Assembly (NCBI RefSeq): GCF_000971155.1
Contig: NZ_BBLX01000010.1
Coordinates: 33,725-97,724 of the forward strand
Length of the DNA stretch: 64,000 nt
Direction: 5' to 3'
Source: Demequina maris
Lineage (GTDB): Bacteria; Actinomycetota; Actinomycetes; Actinomycetales; Demequinaceae
Part shown: positions 15,830 through 24,347 of the stretch, in pieces
How positions within the stretch are numbered: the stretch's first letter is position 1
Layout of the letters: every line of letters starts with the position of its first letter
Made by a program: the position numbers and the translations under genes
The notes under the pieces: model-generated
Databases searched by the model: none
Told to the model about the DNA's origin: nothing
The model's input: the letters and a program-made list of their open reading frames with translations, nothing else

Positions 15830-17320
15830 TCAGGGATGCACGGACGACGCGACGAGCACCGCAGTGGCGATCACGACGCCCACGAAGAGCGCCGACTCCC
15901 ACCGGACGGCGGTCCGCAGATGGTGCTCGTCGGGCGCGTCGGCCTCGGGCGCATCGTCCCGCGGTTCGTCGGCGTGCGCAGCGAGCCGCGGGACGATGCG
16001 GAAGTGCGTGTAGGCGCCGAACGCCGCGACTACCGCGACCAGCCCCACCTTGATGAGCAGGACGATGCCCCACGTCGAGGTCCAGAGGTCGGACAGCTCT
16101 TCGAGGATCTCCCACGCGAGCACGACGCCCGCGATGCCGACCACCACGAACGATGCGGCGGCGACCACCCCGAAGCGCGAGGCCATCGCGCCGGCGTCGA
16201 GCGCGCGAGCCTCCCGGGCCCGGCGACGCAGGACCGCGGCGAGGGCGACGACGCAGCCGACCCACACCGCCGCGGCGACGAGGTGGGCGATGTCCGCGGT
16301 GAGCACGAGCCACCGCGGCTCGGCGGTGTTGCTGTGCCCGCCGAGCACGTGGCCGGCGCCGGCGATCAGCATGCCGGCGATCGCGAGCCACGAGCCCGCG
16401 ACCGTGCGTCGCACGCCGAGCAGCATGAGCAGGCCGCCGGCCGCCTGGAGGCCGAGCACCCAGGCGAAGGTGCCGGCGACGGCGTCCTGGAGGGCGTCGG
16501 TCTGTAGCCCGTCGGCGAACGATCCGCCCGCGATAAGGGCCGAGCGCCCGACGAGCCTCAGCGCGAGCCCTCCGAGAAGCAGCGCGCCGCACCAGCGCAC
16601 GCCGGCGATCAGGCGGGGGACGTCGTCCGCGTCGCGTCCGCGCATCGCGAAGCCGGCGAACGCGAGCGCGCCGCCCGCGACGAGCAGCGACCACAGCGCG
16701 ATGGCCGCGCCTCCCCGGGCGACGATGCGCGCGGCCAGGTCGCTCCCGTCGCCTCCGGCCGCCTCCGGGTCCATCGCCATCGTGGCCGAGGGCGAGGGAG
16801 AGGGCGACGGCTGCGCGGTGATCGACGTCGGCTCGCTCGCCGAGGGGCTCGGGTTCGCGGACGCGGTGGCGGTCGCGGTCGCGGTCGGCTCGGGGGCGGC
16901 GCCTTCGACGTCGAAGCCGAACTCGCCGTCAAGCGGGTGCCCGTCCTCCGCCGCGACGGTCCACGCGACGGTGTAGCCGCCATCGGTGAGCGGTTCCGCC
17001 GGGGTGGCGACGATCACGATGCCGTCGTCGGCCTGCTCGACCGCCGCCTCGACCGGACCGTCGGGCCCGGTGATCTCGACGGCGTCGCCGAGGGGCGTCA
17101 CGGGCAGGGTGAAGGTGAGGACGACCTCCTCGACGGCCTGCTCGACGGTGGTCCCGTCGGCGGGGTCGGAGTGGTCAAGGTCCGTGTGCGCCCACGCGGA
17201 CCCGCCGTTCACCAGGGCGAATACGAGAGCGAGCGCGAGTACGAGCGCCCATCGGACGGCGAGGGCGGGCGCCATCGCGGACGATCGGCTGGGGGCGGGG
17301 ACTCTCCGGCGGTCGAACAT
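15830..17320 (-). CDS. CopC-CopD copper homeostasis fusion protein
   Basis: A signal peptide ends at about residue 44 (SAWAHTDL, giving an N-terminal His). The CopC copper-binding beta domain runs to about residue 135; the first His and the His of EDGHPLDGEFGF are the likely Cu(II) ligands. A Ser/Pro/Thr-rich linker of about 45 residues leads to a CopD membrane domain with eight or so helices (about 205-495), including the conserved His region GHVLGGHSN. Such fusions are common in actinobacteria and handle periplasmic copper uptake or delivery. ATG 17320 is chosen; ATG at about 17275 is an alternative. Confidence 0.88.
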   Translation of the reverse strand: MFDRRRVPAPSRSSAMAPALAVRWALVLALALVFALVNGGSAWAHTDLDHSDPADGTTVEQAVEEVVLTFTLPVTPLGDAVEITGPDGPVEAAVEQADDGIVIVATPAEPLTDGGYTVAWTVAAEDGHPLDGEFGFDVEGAAPEPTATATATASANPSPSASEPTSITAQPSPSPSPSATMAMDPEAAGGDGSDLAARIVARGGAAIALWSLLVAGGALAFAGFAMRGRDADDVPRLIAGVRWCGALLLGGLALRLVGRSALIAGGSFADGLQTDALQDAVAGTFAWVLGLQAAGGLLMLLGVRRTVAGSWLAIAGMLIAGAGHVLGGHSNTAEPRWLVLTADIAHLVAAAVWVGCVVALAAVLRRRAREARALDAGAMASRFGVVAAASFVVVGIAGVVLAWEILEELSDLWTSTWGIVLLIKVGLVAVVAAFGAYTHFRIVPRLAAHADEPRDDAPEADAPDEHHLRTAVRWESALFVGVVIATAVLVASSVHP

Positions 17321-17560
17321 TGCCGACCACCATAGGCAGGTCTCATGCGATCGCGCGAGGGTGCCTTGCCGCGCCGCGGTGTTCACCGGGCGCGAGTCGC
17401 GCGTCGGGCATGCGCACTCGTTGATCGCCGGGGCGCATCACGGAGGTGCGGCGACACGGATCGGCACCATAGGAGCGGATGCAGCTCGAGAAGCGACACG
17501 ATTCGGCACCACCGTGGGCCGGGAAGGCCGGGATGGGCAGGTGGCGCGGCGGCGCGGACG

Positions 17561-18535
17561 CTAGGCGGCGGCGTCGAAGGACTCGGCGTCGACCTCGGCG
17601 GACTGCGCCGGGTTGTAGCGCGAGCCCGACACGGTCGCGGTGTCGATGAGCGCGCCCGCGCGTGCGAGCAGCGCAGAGTCGACCGCGAGCGACTCCGCAG
17701 CCTGGTTCTCGCGCAGGTGGTCGAGGCTCGTGGTGCCGGGGATCGCGACCACGTGGGGGCCGCGCGAGAGCACCCACGCGAGCGCGAGCTGCGCCGGCGT
17801 GCAGCCCGCCTCGGCCGCGAGCGCGCGCCACTCCGGAAGCAGCGCGGCGTTCGCCGGCCAGTGGTCGGGCTGGAAGCGCGGCATGGCCCGGCGGATGTCC
17901 TTGGGGGCGAGAGCGTCCGGGTCGGTGACGCCGTCGGCGAGGAAGCCGCGCGCCACCGGGGAGAACGCGACGAGCGCGACGCCCGCCCCACGCGTCGCCT
18001 CGAGCATGCCGAGCTCGGGGTTGCGGCTCCACAGCGAGTACTCGTTCTGGACGGCCGCGATGGGCGCGGCCTCGAGCGCCTCGCGCAGGCGCGCGACCGA
18101 CACCTCGGACAGCCCGATCGCGCCGATCTTGCCCGCCGCGACCGCCTCCGCGAGCGCGCCGACGCTCTCGGCGATCGGCACGGACTTGTCCCACCGGTGC
18201 AGGTAGTAGAGGTCGATGTGCTCGACGCCGAGCCGGGACAGCGACGCGTCGACCTGGGCGCGCAGGGTCGCGGGCCGGCCGTCGATCGTCTTGACCCCGT
18301 CGACCATCGCCATGCCGCCCTTGCTGGCGAGCACCGCATCGTCCCGCCGTCCCCTGAGGGCGCGACCGACCAGCTCCTCGTTGCGGCCGCCGCCGTAGAG
18401 CGTCGCGGTGTCCAGCAGCCGCACCCCGTCGTCGAGCGCGGCACGGAGCATCCGCTCCCCGTCCTCGGGCGACGGCGCGACGCCGTAGGCGTGGCTGAGC
18501 TCCATGCTGCCGAGGCCCATCCGGGGAAGGATCAC
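17561..18535 (-). CDS. Aldo/keto reductase
   Basis: This NADPH-dependent oxidoreductase of the aldo/keto reductase superfamily has 324 residues in a single TIM barrel. The catalytic tetrad is visible: Asp in LLDTATLYGGG, Tyr four residues later, Lys in LASKGG and His in YYLHRW. The GTG start overlaps the stop of the LigC-like gene (GTGA), so it is the last gene of the protocatechuate 4,5-cleavage operon. It might reduce an aldehyde or keto intermediate of that route or detoxify a side product. No such step is standard in the LigABCIJK pathway, so its substrate is open. Confidence 0.85.
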   Translation of the reverse strand: MILPRMGLGSMELSHAYGVAPSPEDGERMLRAALDDGVRLLDTATLYGGGRNEELVGRALRGRRDDAVLASKGGMAMVDGVKTIDGRPATLRAQVDASLSRLGVEHIDLYYLHRWDKSVPIAESVGALAEAVAAGKIGAIGLSEVSVARLREALEAAPIAAVQNEYSLWSRNPELGMLEATRGAGVALVAFSPVARGFLADGVTDPDALAPKDIRRAMPRFQPDHWPANAALLPEWRALAAEAGCTPAQLALAWVLSRGPHVVAIPGTTSLDHLRENQAAESLAVDSALLARAGALIDTATVSGSRYNPAQSAEVDAESFDAAA

Positions 18536-19488
18536 GCGAGCTGCTCCTCCAGCTGGCCGAGCACCCGGTAGCAGTCGATCACCTGGCGCAGGGAGGAGTT
18601 GGGCTCGCGGCCCTCGCGGATCGCCGCCACGAACTCCCGGTCCTGCAGCTCGATGCCGTTCATGCTCACCGCGACCTGCGACACGTCGATGGGCTCCTCG
18701 CGGCCGTCGACCAGGTCGTCGTACCGCGCGATGTAGGTGCCGGTGGCGCCGATGTAGCGGAAGAACGTGCCGAACGGCCCGTCGTTGTTGAACGACAGCG
18801 AGAGCGTGCAGATGGCCCCGGACTCGGACTTGAGCTGGATGGACATGTCCATGGCGATGCCGAGTTCGGGGTGGATGGGCCCCTGGATCGCGTTCGCCTG
18901 CACGATGCGCCCCGCCTGGTAGGCGAACAGGTCGACGGTGTGCGCGGCGTGGTGCCACAGGAGGTGGTCGGTCCACGAGCGCGGCTCGCCCTTGGCGTTG
19001 GTGTTGGTCCGGCGGAAGAAGTACGTCTGCACGTCCATCTGCTGGATGCCGAACTCCCCCGCGGCGATCCGCTGGTGGACCCACTGGTGCGACGGGTTGA
19101 AGCGCCGCGTGTGGCCCACCATCGCGACGCGGTCGGAGGCCTCGGCCGCCGCGAGCGCGGCCTCGGCGTCGGCGAGCGAGTCGGCGAGCGGGATCTCGAC
19201 CTGCACGTGCTTGCCGGCCGCGAGCGCCGCCTGCGTCTGGGCGGCGTGGAGCCCGGTCGGGGTCGCGAGGATCACCGCGTCGACGTCGTCGCGCTCGAGC
19301 ACCTCCTCGTAGCTGAGGAGCGCCGTGGGCACGCCGTACTTCTCGGCCACGGCCTGCGTCGGCTCGGGCCGCGTGCCGCTGACGACGGTCACCTCGGCGT
19401 CCTCGATGTGGGCGAGGCCGTCGAGGTGCTTCATCCCGAAGGCGCCGGCGGCGCCCACCACGGCGACGCGGATCTTGTCACCGGTCAT
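18532..19488 (-). CDS. ligC: Gfo/Idh/MocA oxidoreductase, probable CHMS dehydrogenase (LigC-like)
   Basis: This NAD(P)-dependent dehydrogenase has 318 residues, close to LigC (about 315). An N-terminal Rossmann fold (VAVVGAAGAFGMKH) and KHVQVEIPLADS, where the EKP-like motif has become EIP, place it in the Gfo/Idh/MocA family. In the protocatechuate 4,5-cleavage pathway LigC oxidises 4-carboxy-2-hydroxymuconate semialdehyde (as its hemiacetal) to 2-pyrone-4,6-dicarboxylate. Position between LigAB and the aldo/keto reductase, with ATGA/GTGA overlaps on both sides, supports that role. Confidence 0.82.
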   Translation of the reverse strand: MTGDKIRVAVVGAAGAFGMKHLDGLAHIEDAEVTVVSGTRPEPTQAVAEKYGVPTALLSYEEVLERDDVDAVILATPTGLHAAQTQAALAAGKHVQVEIPLADSLADAEAALAAAEASDRVAMVGHTRRFNPSHQWVHQRIAAGEFGIQQMDVQTYFFRRTNTNAKGEPRSWTDHLLWHHAAHTVDLFAYQAGRIVQANAIQGPIHPELGIAMDMSIQLKSESGAICTLSLSFNNDGPFGTFFRYIGATGTYIARYDDLVDGREEPIDVSQVAVSMNGIELQDREFVAAIREGREPNSSLRQVIDCYRVLGQLEEQLA

Positions 19489-20828
19489 GCATGGACCTCC
19501 TGCGGCAGCGCCTCGGCGGCGGGTGCCGGCTGGGCGACGGGGTTGCTGAGCACCAGGTGGCCCACCGCGGTGTTCGAGGCGGGCACGTGGTAGAAGCGGT
19601 GGTCGACGCTGGGAGCGCCGCCCTCGAACTGATCATCCATGGCGCCGCGGGCGATGAGCCAGTCGACGAGCTCGATGCCCTCGGATCCGGCCTCGTCGAC
19701 GTACTCCATGTGCGGCCACTCGGTCAGGCCGAGCGGGTCCGCGATGAGGTGGTCGAGGAAGGCGTTGTCCCACTCCTCGTTGATGAGGCCGGCGCGGGGG
19801 CCCTGCAGCTGGTGGCTCATGCCGCCGGTGCCCCAGATCTGCACGTTGAGCGGCTCGCCGTCCCACTTGTCGAGCGCGCGGCGGATCGCCTTGCCGAGCT
19901 CGTAGCAGCGGCGGCCCGAGGGCACGGGGTACTGCACCACGTTGACCGGCAGCGGGATGATCTTGCACGGCCACTCGTCGACGTCGCCGAAGACGAGCGA
20001 CAGCGGCACGGTGAGGCCGTGGTCGACCACCATCTCATTGACGAGCGTGAGGTCGAAGTCGTCCTGGATCACGGACTGCGCGATGTGGGCGGCGAGCTCC
20101 GGGTGGCCGTAGACGTCCGGCACCGGGCGGGGCCCGTAGCCCTCGTCCGCGACCGGGTAGTGCGCGCCCGTGCCGAGCACGAACGTGGGGATGATGGTGG
20201 AGTCGAAGGCCGTGGCGTGGTCGTTGTAGATCAGGATGATGACGTCCGGCGTGTTCTCCTTCATCCACTTCCGGGTCCACTCGTAGCCGGCGAAGAGCTT
20301 CTTCCAGTAGGGCTCCTCGGTCTTGCCGAGGTCCATGGCCGCGCCGATCGCGGGCACGTGCGACGTGAACAGCGCCGAGGTGTATTTCGCCGGGGCGTCC
20401 TCGCGCATCGTGGTGGCCTTCTCGTTCGACGGCGGGGTCCAGCCGTCGAGGTCCTTGAGGCGCACGCCCTCGGGGCGGCGACCGCCGCCGACCATCATGT
20501 CGCGGTACGCGGCCTCGCTCATGCCGGTCATCGAGCCGGCCATCTGCTGGAAGCTGAGCCCGTGGGTCGCGCCGATCTTCGCGAGGAAGTAGATGTTGCC
20601 GCCCTCGGCCATCATCGCGTTGAGGTCCATGTCCAGGACGGCCTGGCGCTGCGCGGGGCGCAACGGCCACTCGTCGAGATAGGCCTCGCGGTCGGCGAGG
20701 TAGCGCTCGCGGTTCTCGGGCTTCATCAGCGACATCGAGAACTGGTTGAGGTGGAACCCCTTCCGCGCCTGCTCGGCGTCGAAGATGATCGTGCCGGGGA
20801 TGTCCTTGTAGGGCTTGTCGAGTGACAT
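19485..20828 (-). CDS. ligAB: Protocatechuate 4,5-dioxygenase, fused alpha-beta (LigAB)
   Basis: This extradiol dioxygenase opens protocatechuate to 4-carboxy-2-hydroxymuconate semialdehyde with Fe(II) and O2. In Sphingobium the small LigA and large LigB are separate. Here one 447-residue chain holds a LigA-like part (about 1-125, helical, GTIIFDAEQARKGFHLNQF) and a LigB-like part (about 145-425). Candidate iron and active-site residues are His in FTSHVPAIGAAMD, His in YNDHATAF and His in GTGGMSHQLQG. A fused enzyme is also known from Arthrobacter (PcmA). It sits one base after the LigI gene with GGAAGGAG upstream, and its stop overlaps the LigC-like start. Confidence 0.92.
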   Translation of the reverse strand: MSLDKPYKDIPGTIIFDAEQARKGFHLNQFSMSLMKPENRERYLADREAYLDEWPLRPAQRQAVLDMDLNAMMAEGGNIYFLAKIGATHGLSFQQMAGSMTGMSEAAYRDMMVGGGRRPEGVRLKDLDGWTPPSNEKATTMREDAPAKYTSALFTSHVPAIGAAMDLGKTEEPYWKKLFAGYEWTRKWMKENTPDVIILIYNDHATAFDSTIIPTFVLGTGAHYPVADEGYGPRPVPDVYGHPELAAHIAQSVIQDDFDLTLVNEMVVDHGLTVPLSLVFGDVDEWPCKIIPLPVNVVQYPVPSGRRCYELGKAIRRALDKWDGEPLNVQIWGTGGMSHQLQGPRAGLINEEWDNAFLDHLIADPLGLTEWPHMEYVDEAGSEGIELVDWLIARGAMDDQFEGGAPSVDHRFYHVPASNTAVGHLVLSNPVAQPAPAAEALPQEVHA

Positions 20829-20829
20829 G

Positions 20830-21804
20830 TCATGCTCCTTCCGGCCAGTACAGGCGCTGGGGGTTGTCGACGAGCAGCTTCCGCTGCAGCTCGGCCGTCG
20901 TGGCGATCTGCGGGATGTAGTCGACCAGCAGCCCGTCGTCGGGCATGTGGTCCTTGAGGTTGGGGTGGGGCCAGTCGGTGCCCCACAGCACGCGGTCGGG
21001 GAACTCCTCGACCACGCGTCGGGCGAACGGCACCACATCGGTGAAGGCGTGCCGCTCGCCGTCGAGCGCGCGCGGGCCGGTGACGCTGAGCCGCTCGGGG
21101 CACGACACCTTGGTCCACACATTCGGGTTCTCGCGCATGAAGCGCAGGAAGAGGGCGAACTCCGGCCCGTCGGGGTCCTTGGCGACGTCGGGGCGACCCA
21201 TGTGGTCGACGACGACGTCGGTGGGGATGCCGGAGAAGAAGTCGTAGAGGTCGGGCAGGTCCTCGGCCTCGAAGTAGATGACGACATGCCAGCCGAGGGG
21301 CGCGATCTTGGCGACGATCTCGTCGAGCGAGTCGGTCGGGACGCGGTCGACGAGCCGCTTGACGAAGTTGAAGCGCACCCCGCGCACTCCGGCCTCGTGG
21401 AGCTCGGCGAGCTGCTCGTCGGTGACGTCGCGGCGGACGGTGGCGACGCCGCGGGCCCGGCCCTCGCTGCGCTGCAGCGCGTCGACGAGCGCGCGGTTGT
21501 CGGCGCCGTGGCACGTGGCCTGCACGATGACGTTGCGCTCGAAGCCCAGGTGGTCGCGCAGTGCGAACAGCTGCGCCGCGGAGGCGTCGCACGGCGTGTA
21601 CTTGCGCTCGGGCGCGAAGGGGAACTGCCCGCCGGGGCCGAATACGTGGCAGTGCGCGTCGACCGCACCCTCGGGCAGGCGGAAGGCCGGCGTCGCGGGC
21701 CCGTCGTACCAGTCGAGCCAGCCGGGCGTCTTCTCGAAGCCGCCGGTCGTCTCGCCGTGCCGCGCCGGGGCGGTCGTGTCGTGGCCGGGGATGTCCTTGA
21801 TCAC
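20830..21804 (-). CDS. ligI: 2-pyrone-4,6-dicarboxylate hydrolase (LigI-like)
   Basis: This amidohydrolase-superfamily lactonase has 324 residues. It would open 2-pyrone-4,6-dicarboxylate to 4-oxalomesaconate, the step after LigC. The metal-binding strand DAHCHVFGP (about residue 48), QATCHGADNRALVDAL, VVDHMGRP and the C-terminal GTDWPHPN are as expected for LigI. It is the first gene of the operon. GTG 21804 has AAGGA upstream; another in-frame GTG at 21822 is possible. The 100 bases to the divergent LysR gene hold the shared promoter. Confidence 0.9.
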   Translation of the reverse strand: MIKDIPGHDTTAPARHGETTGGFEKTPGWLDWYDGPATPAFRLPEGAVDAHCHVFGPGGQFPFAPERKYTPCDASAAQLFALRDHLGFERNVIVQATCHGADNRALVDALQRSEGRARGVATVRRDVTDEQLAELHEAGVRGVRFNFVKRLVDRVPTDSLDEIVAKIAPLGWHVVIYFEAEDLPDLYDFFSGIPTDVVVDHMGRPDVAKDPDGPEFALFLRFMRENPNVWTKVSCPERLSVTGPRALDGERHAFTDVVPFARRVVEEFPDRVLWGTDWPHPNLKDHMPDDGLLVDYIPQIATTAELQRKLLVDNPQRLYWPEGA

Positions 21805-21906
21805 GTGTGGCGTCCTTGTCACTCGCGGGTCTGTTTTCAGACTAGGCGCGCGCGGCACTATGGTCGAATAGATTCTGCAGCAACGCCCCATAGAGAGATT
21901 CGATGC

Positions 21907-22824
21907 ATGACCGAGGCCGATCTCAACCAGCTCCGCACCTTCGTGGTGCTCTACGAGGCGCGCAGCCTGACCGGTGCCGCGGACCGGCTCCACGTGACGC
22001 AGCCGACGGTCAGCTACACGCTCGCGCGGCTGCGCAGGCGCTTCGGCGACGACCTGTTCCGCCGCGAGGGGCACGTGATGGTGCCCACCCCGCGCGCGAC
22101 GCAGCTGTTCGGCCCGCTGCACGAGGCGCTCGCGCAGATCGACGCGACCGTGACCGACAGCGCCGTCTTCGAGCCCGAGGGCTTCGACGGCGAGCTCACC
22201 CTGGGGCTCACGTCGATCGGCGAGCAGACCTTCCTGCCGCCGATCATGGCGGCGCTGCAGCGGCACGGGGCGGCCCCGCACCTCGTGGCGAAGCGGCTCG
22301 ACGCGGGCGTGGCCGAGGAGGAGCTCGTCCGCGGCGCCATCGACGTCGCACTCACCGTCTCCGTGATGGACACCGCGCGCCTGTGGCGCACGCCGGTGCG
22401 CGGCGTCGAGTACGTCGCGCTGACGTCACGGAAGCACCCGCTGCCGCCCACAGGGCCGGGGATGTTCGAGGGCCGGCGGTTCATCCGCGTGTCGACGCGC
22501 GGCGGCCACGTCTTCCCCCAGCAGGCCCTCGTCGAGCACGGCCTCGTGCCGCAGGTCGCGCTCACCGTCGAGGAGCACTCGACCGTGCCCGCGGTGCTGG
22601 TCTCCACCGACCTGGTCGCGCTCCTGCCGCGCCACGTCGCCGACGTCTTCTGCGGCTGGTTCCCGTCGCTCCAGACGGCGGACCTGCCGTGGCCGGGCAC
22701 GAGCTCGCCGGTCGCGCTCTACACCCGCCGCGAGATGAACCTCTCACCGGCTCAGCGGTGGTTCCGGCGCCTCGTCCTCCACGCGGTCAGCAGCGGGGAG
22801 TTCACCGACGACGCTCAGCGCTGA
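21907..22824 (+). CDS. LysR-family regulator of the protocatechuate operon
   Basis: This 305-residue LysR-type regulator has its helix-turn-helix at residues 5-65 (LNQLRTFVVLYEARSLTGAA, VTQPTVSYTLARLRRRFGDDLF), followed by the two-domain effector-binding fold. It is divergent from the LigI-LigAB-LigC operon, so it most likely activates that operon in response to protocatechuate or a ring-cleavage product. The AT-richer stretch TAGATTCTGCAGCA around 21868-21881 in the shared region is a candidate binding site. Its last 10 bases overlap the end of the convergent gene at 22815. Confidence 0.85.
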   Translation: MTEADLNQLRTFVVLYEARSLTGAADRLHVTQPTVSYTLARLRRRFGDDLFRREGHVMVPTPRATQLFGPLHEALAQIDATVTDSAVFEPEGFDGELTLGLTSIGEQTFLPPIMAALQRHGAAPHLVAKRLDAGVAEEELVRGAIDVALTVSVMDTARLWRTPVRGVEYVALTSRKHPLPPTGPGMFEGRRFIRVSTRGGHVFPQQALVEHGLVPQVALTVEEHSTVPAVLVSTDLVALLPRHVADVFCGWFPSLQTADLPWPGTSSPVALYTRREMNLSPAQRWFRRLVLHAVSSGEFTDDAQR

Positions 22825-23465
22825 GGGCGGTTCCAGCTCTTCCGCGCGGGGAACATCGGGCTGCGCACGGGGATGGTCCACGACGAGTGCGGGTGGACGG
22901 TGAGGAGCGCCCGCTCCCACCAGGCGCGCGCCTCCGCCGACAGGTGCGGCAGCACCGCGTCCTTGTCGGCATCGTCCTCCGGCCGGGGGCTGAAGCACTT
23001 CCACACCAGCTGGACCTCGGGCGCGCCGGTCGGGATGCCGTCGATATCGAGCACCGCGCGGTCCCACGGCAGCTGCAGGCGTGCGTCCCGGCGGTACACC
23101 CACACCCGCGGCGCGCCGTCCTCGACGTTCACGCGCAGCACCCAGGCCGCCGCATCGTCATCCCAGATGAGCACGGGCTGCAGGTCGGCGTCCTCCGCGG
23201 CGTCGGCGATCGGCATCACCCCGTCGCCGTCCGCGACCCACGCGCTGCACGTCGGCGGCAGCGCGTCGAGCAGCGCGCCCAGGTCGGCAGCGGTCGTGCT
23301 GACGTCGATGTTCTCGCGCTCACGTATCGGGGAGCCGAGCCAGCGGTCGAGGGCCGCCCCGCCCGACAGCCACCACCGGGCTCCGCTCGACCCGAGGAGC
23401 CCCGCCACGGACTCGGCGGTGAGGGGGGCCCACGGGGAGGCGGAAGAGGGGGTCGCCGGCGACAT
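22815..23465 (-). CDS. Nucleotidyltransferase-like protein (aminoglycoside adenylyltransferase family)
   Basis: This 216-residue protein carries the nucleotidyltransferase signature WLSGGAALDRWLG followed by ENIDVS, which matches the GG...(D)IDV metal site of the aminoglycoside-2''-adenylyltransferase-like family. The first acidic position is Asn-Ile-Asp rather than Asp-Ile-Asp, so activity is uncertain. Most family members in environmental actinobacteria are not proven resistance genes. It overlaps the convergent LysR gene by 10 bases and interrupts an otherwise catabolic region, with no obvious link to it. Confidence 0.65.
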   Translation of the reverse strand: MSPATPSSASPWAPLTAESVAGLLGSSGARWWLSGGAALDRWLGSPIRERENIDVSTTAADLGALLDALPPTCSAWVADGDGVMPIADAAEDADLQPVLIWDDDAAAWVLRVNVEDGAPRVWVYRRDARLQLPWDRAVLDIDGIPTGAPEVQLVWKCFSPRPEDDADKDAVLPHLSAEARAWWERALLTVHPHSSWTIPVRSPMFPARKSWNRPQR

Positions 23466-23505
23466 GGTCCGAGGCTACTCCCGCACGCTGTGGCATCCTG
23501 CCGCC

Positions 23506-24258
23506 GTGGCGAACTCCCCCTCCGGCGACTCGGTGACCGAGCGCCTCGTGCGGGTCCTCGAGACGTTCACGCCCACGCGCACCGTGCAGACCGCGGCCGA
23601 GATCGGCCGGCGCGCCGGGCTGCCGTCGTCCACCGCGCACCGCGTGGTGGGCGAGCTCGTGGACGCGGGGCTGCTCGACCGCGACGGTGAGGGCCGCATC
23701 CGCGTGGGCGTGCGCTTGTGGGAGCTGGCCACGCGCTCGTCGCTGCCGCTCCGCGTCCGCCAGGCGGCGCTGCCCGCGATGGAGCGGGTGCAGGCGCGCG
23801 TGGGCGAGCACACGCAGCTCGCGATCCTCGAGCAGGACGAGGCGCTGTTCCTCGAGCGGCTCAGCAGCCCGGACGCCGGCGCGAACATCACCCGGGTCGC
23901 AGGGCGGCTGCCGCTCCACGCATCGTCCTCCGGCCTGGTGCTGCTCGCCTTCGCGGACCCCGCGCTGCAGGAGCGGGTGCTCGCACGGCCGCTGCGGCGG
24001 CTGACCGCATCGACGCCCACCGACCCGGTCGCGGTGCGCCGCAAGCTCGCGGAGGTGCGCCGGCTCGGGCACGCGATCGCGCCGGGCTTCATCGAGGAGG
24101 TCTCGACGGGCGTCGCCGTGCCCGTGCGCGACGCCAACGGGCGAGCGGCGGCGGCGCTGTCGGTGGTGCTGCCGCGCGATGCGGCTCCCGGACCCGCGCT
24201 CGAGGAGCTGCATCGCGCCGCCCGGGACGTCGAGCGGGCGCTCGCGCAGCACGGCTGA
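23506..24258 (+). CDS. IclR-family regulator, probable regulator of pobA
   Basis: This 250-residue IclR-type regulator has an N-terminal winged helix (TAAEIGRRAGLPSSTAHRVV, about residues 25-44) and a C-terminal effector-binding domain, with EEVSTGVAVPVRDANGR as a typical late motif. It lies directly upstream of pobA in the same direction, with a strong palindrome in between. The IclR-type PobR/PcaU proteins of other bacteria regulate 4-hydroxybenzoate or protocatechuate genes, so it probably senses one of these. GTG 23506 is the likely start; an in-frame ATG at 23464 is possible. Confidence 0.85.
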   Translation: MANSPSGDSVTERLVRVLETFTPTRTVQTAAEIGRRAGLPSSTAHRVVGELVDAGLLDRDGEGRIRVGVRLWELATRSSLPLRVRQAALPAMERVQARVGEHTQLAILEQDEALFLERLSSPDAGANITRVAGRLPLHASSSGLVLLAFADPALQERVLARPLRRLTASTPTDPVAVRRKLAEVRRLGHAIAPGFIEEVSTGVAVPVRDANGRAAAALSVVLPRDAAPGPALEELHRAARDVERALAQHG

Positions 24259-24266
24259 CGCAAGTA

Positions 24267-24287
24267 GATTCCCATTCATCGGGAATC
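24267..24287. promoter_or_regulatory. IclR-type operator upstream of pobA
   Basis: GATTCCC-N7-GGGAATC is a perfect 7-bp inverted repeat 60 bases before the pobA start and 9 bases after the IclR stop. The GGAAT/ATTCC half-sites resemble known IclR-family operators. It probably mediates control of pobA by the adjacent regulator. Confidence 0.65.
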
Positions 24288-24347
24288 AGGGGCCGCGGGG
24301 CGGTCGCCCGCCGCACAATGGCGACGCATCTTGTCAAAGGAGACATC

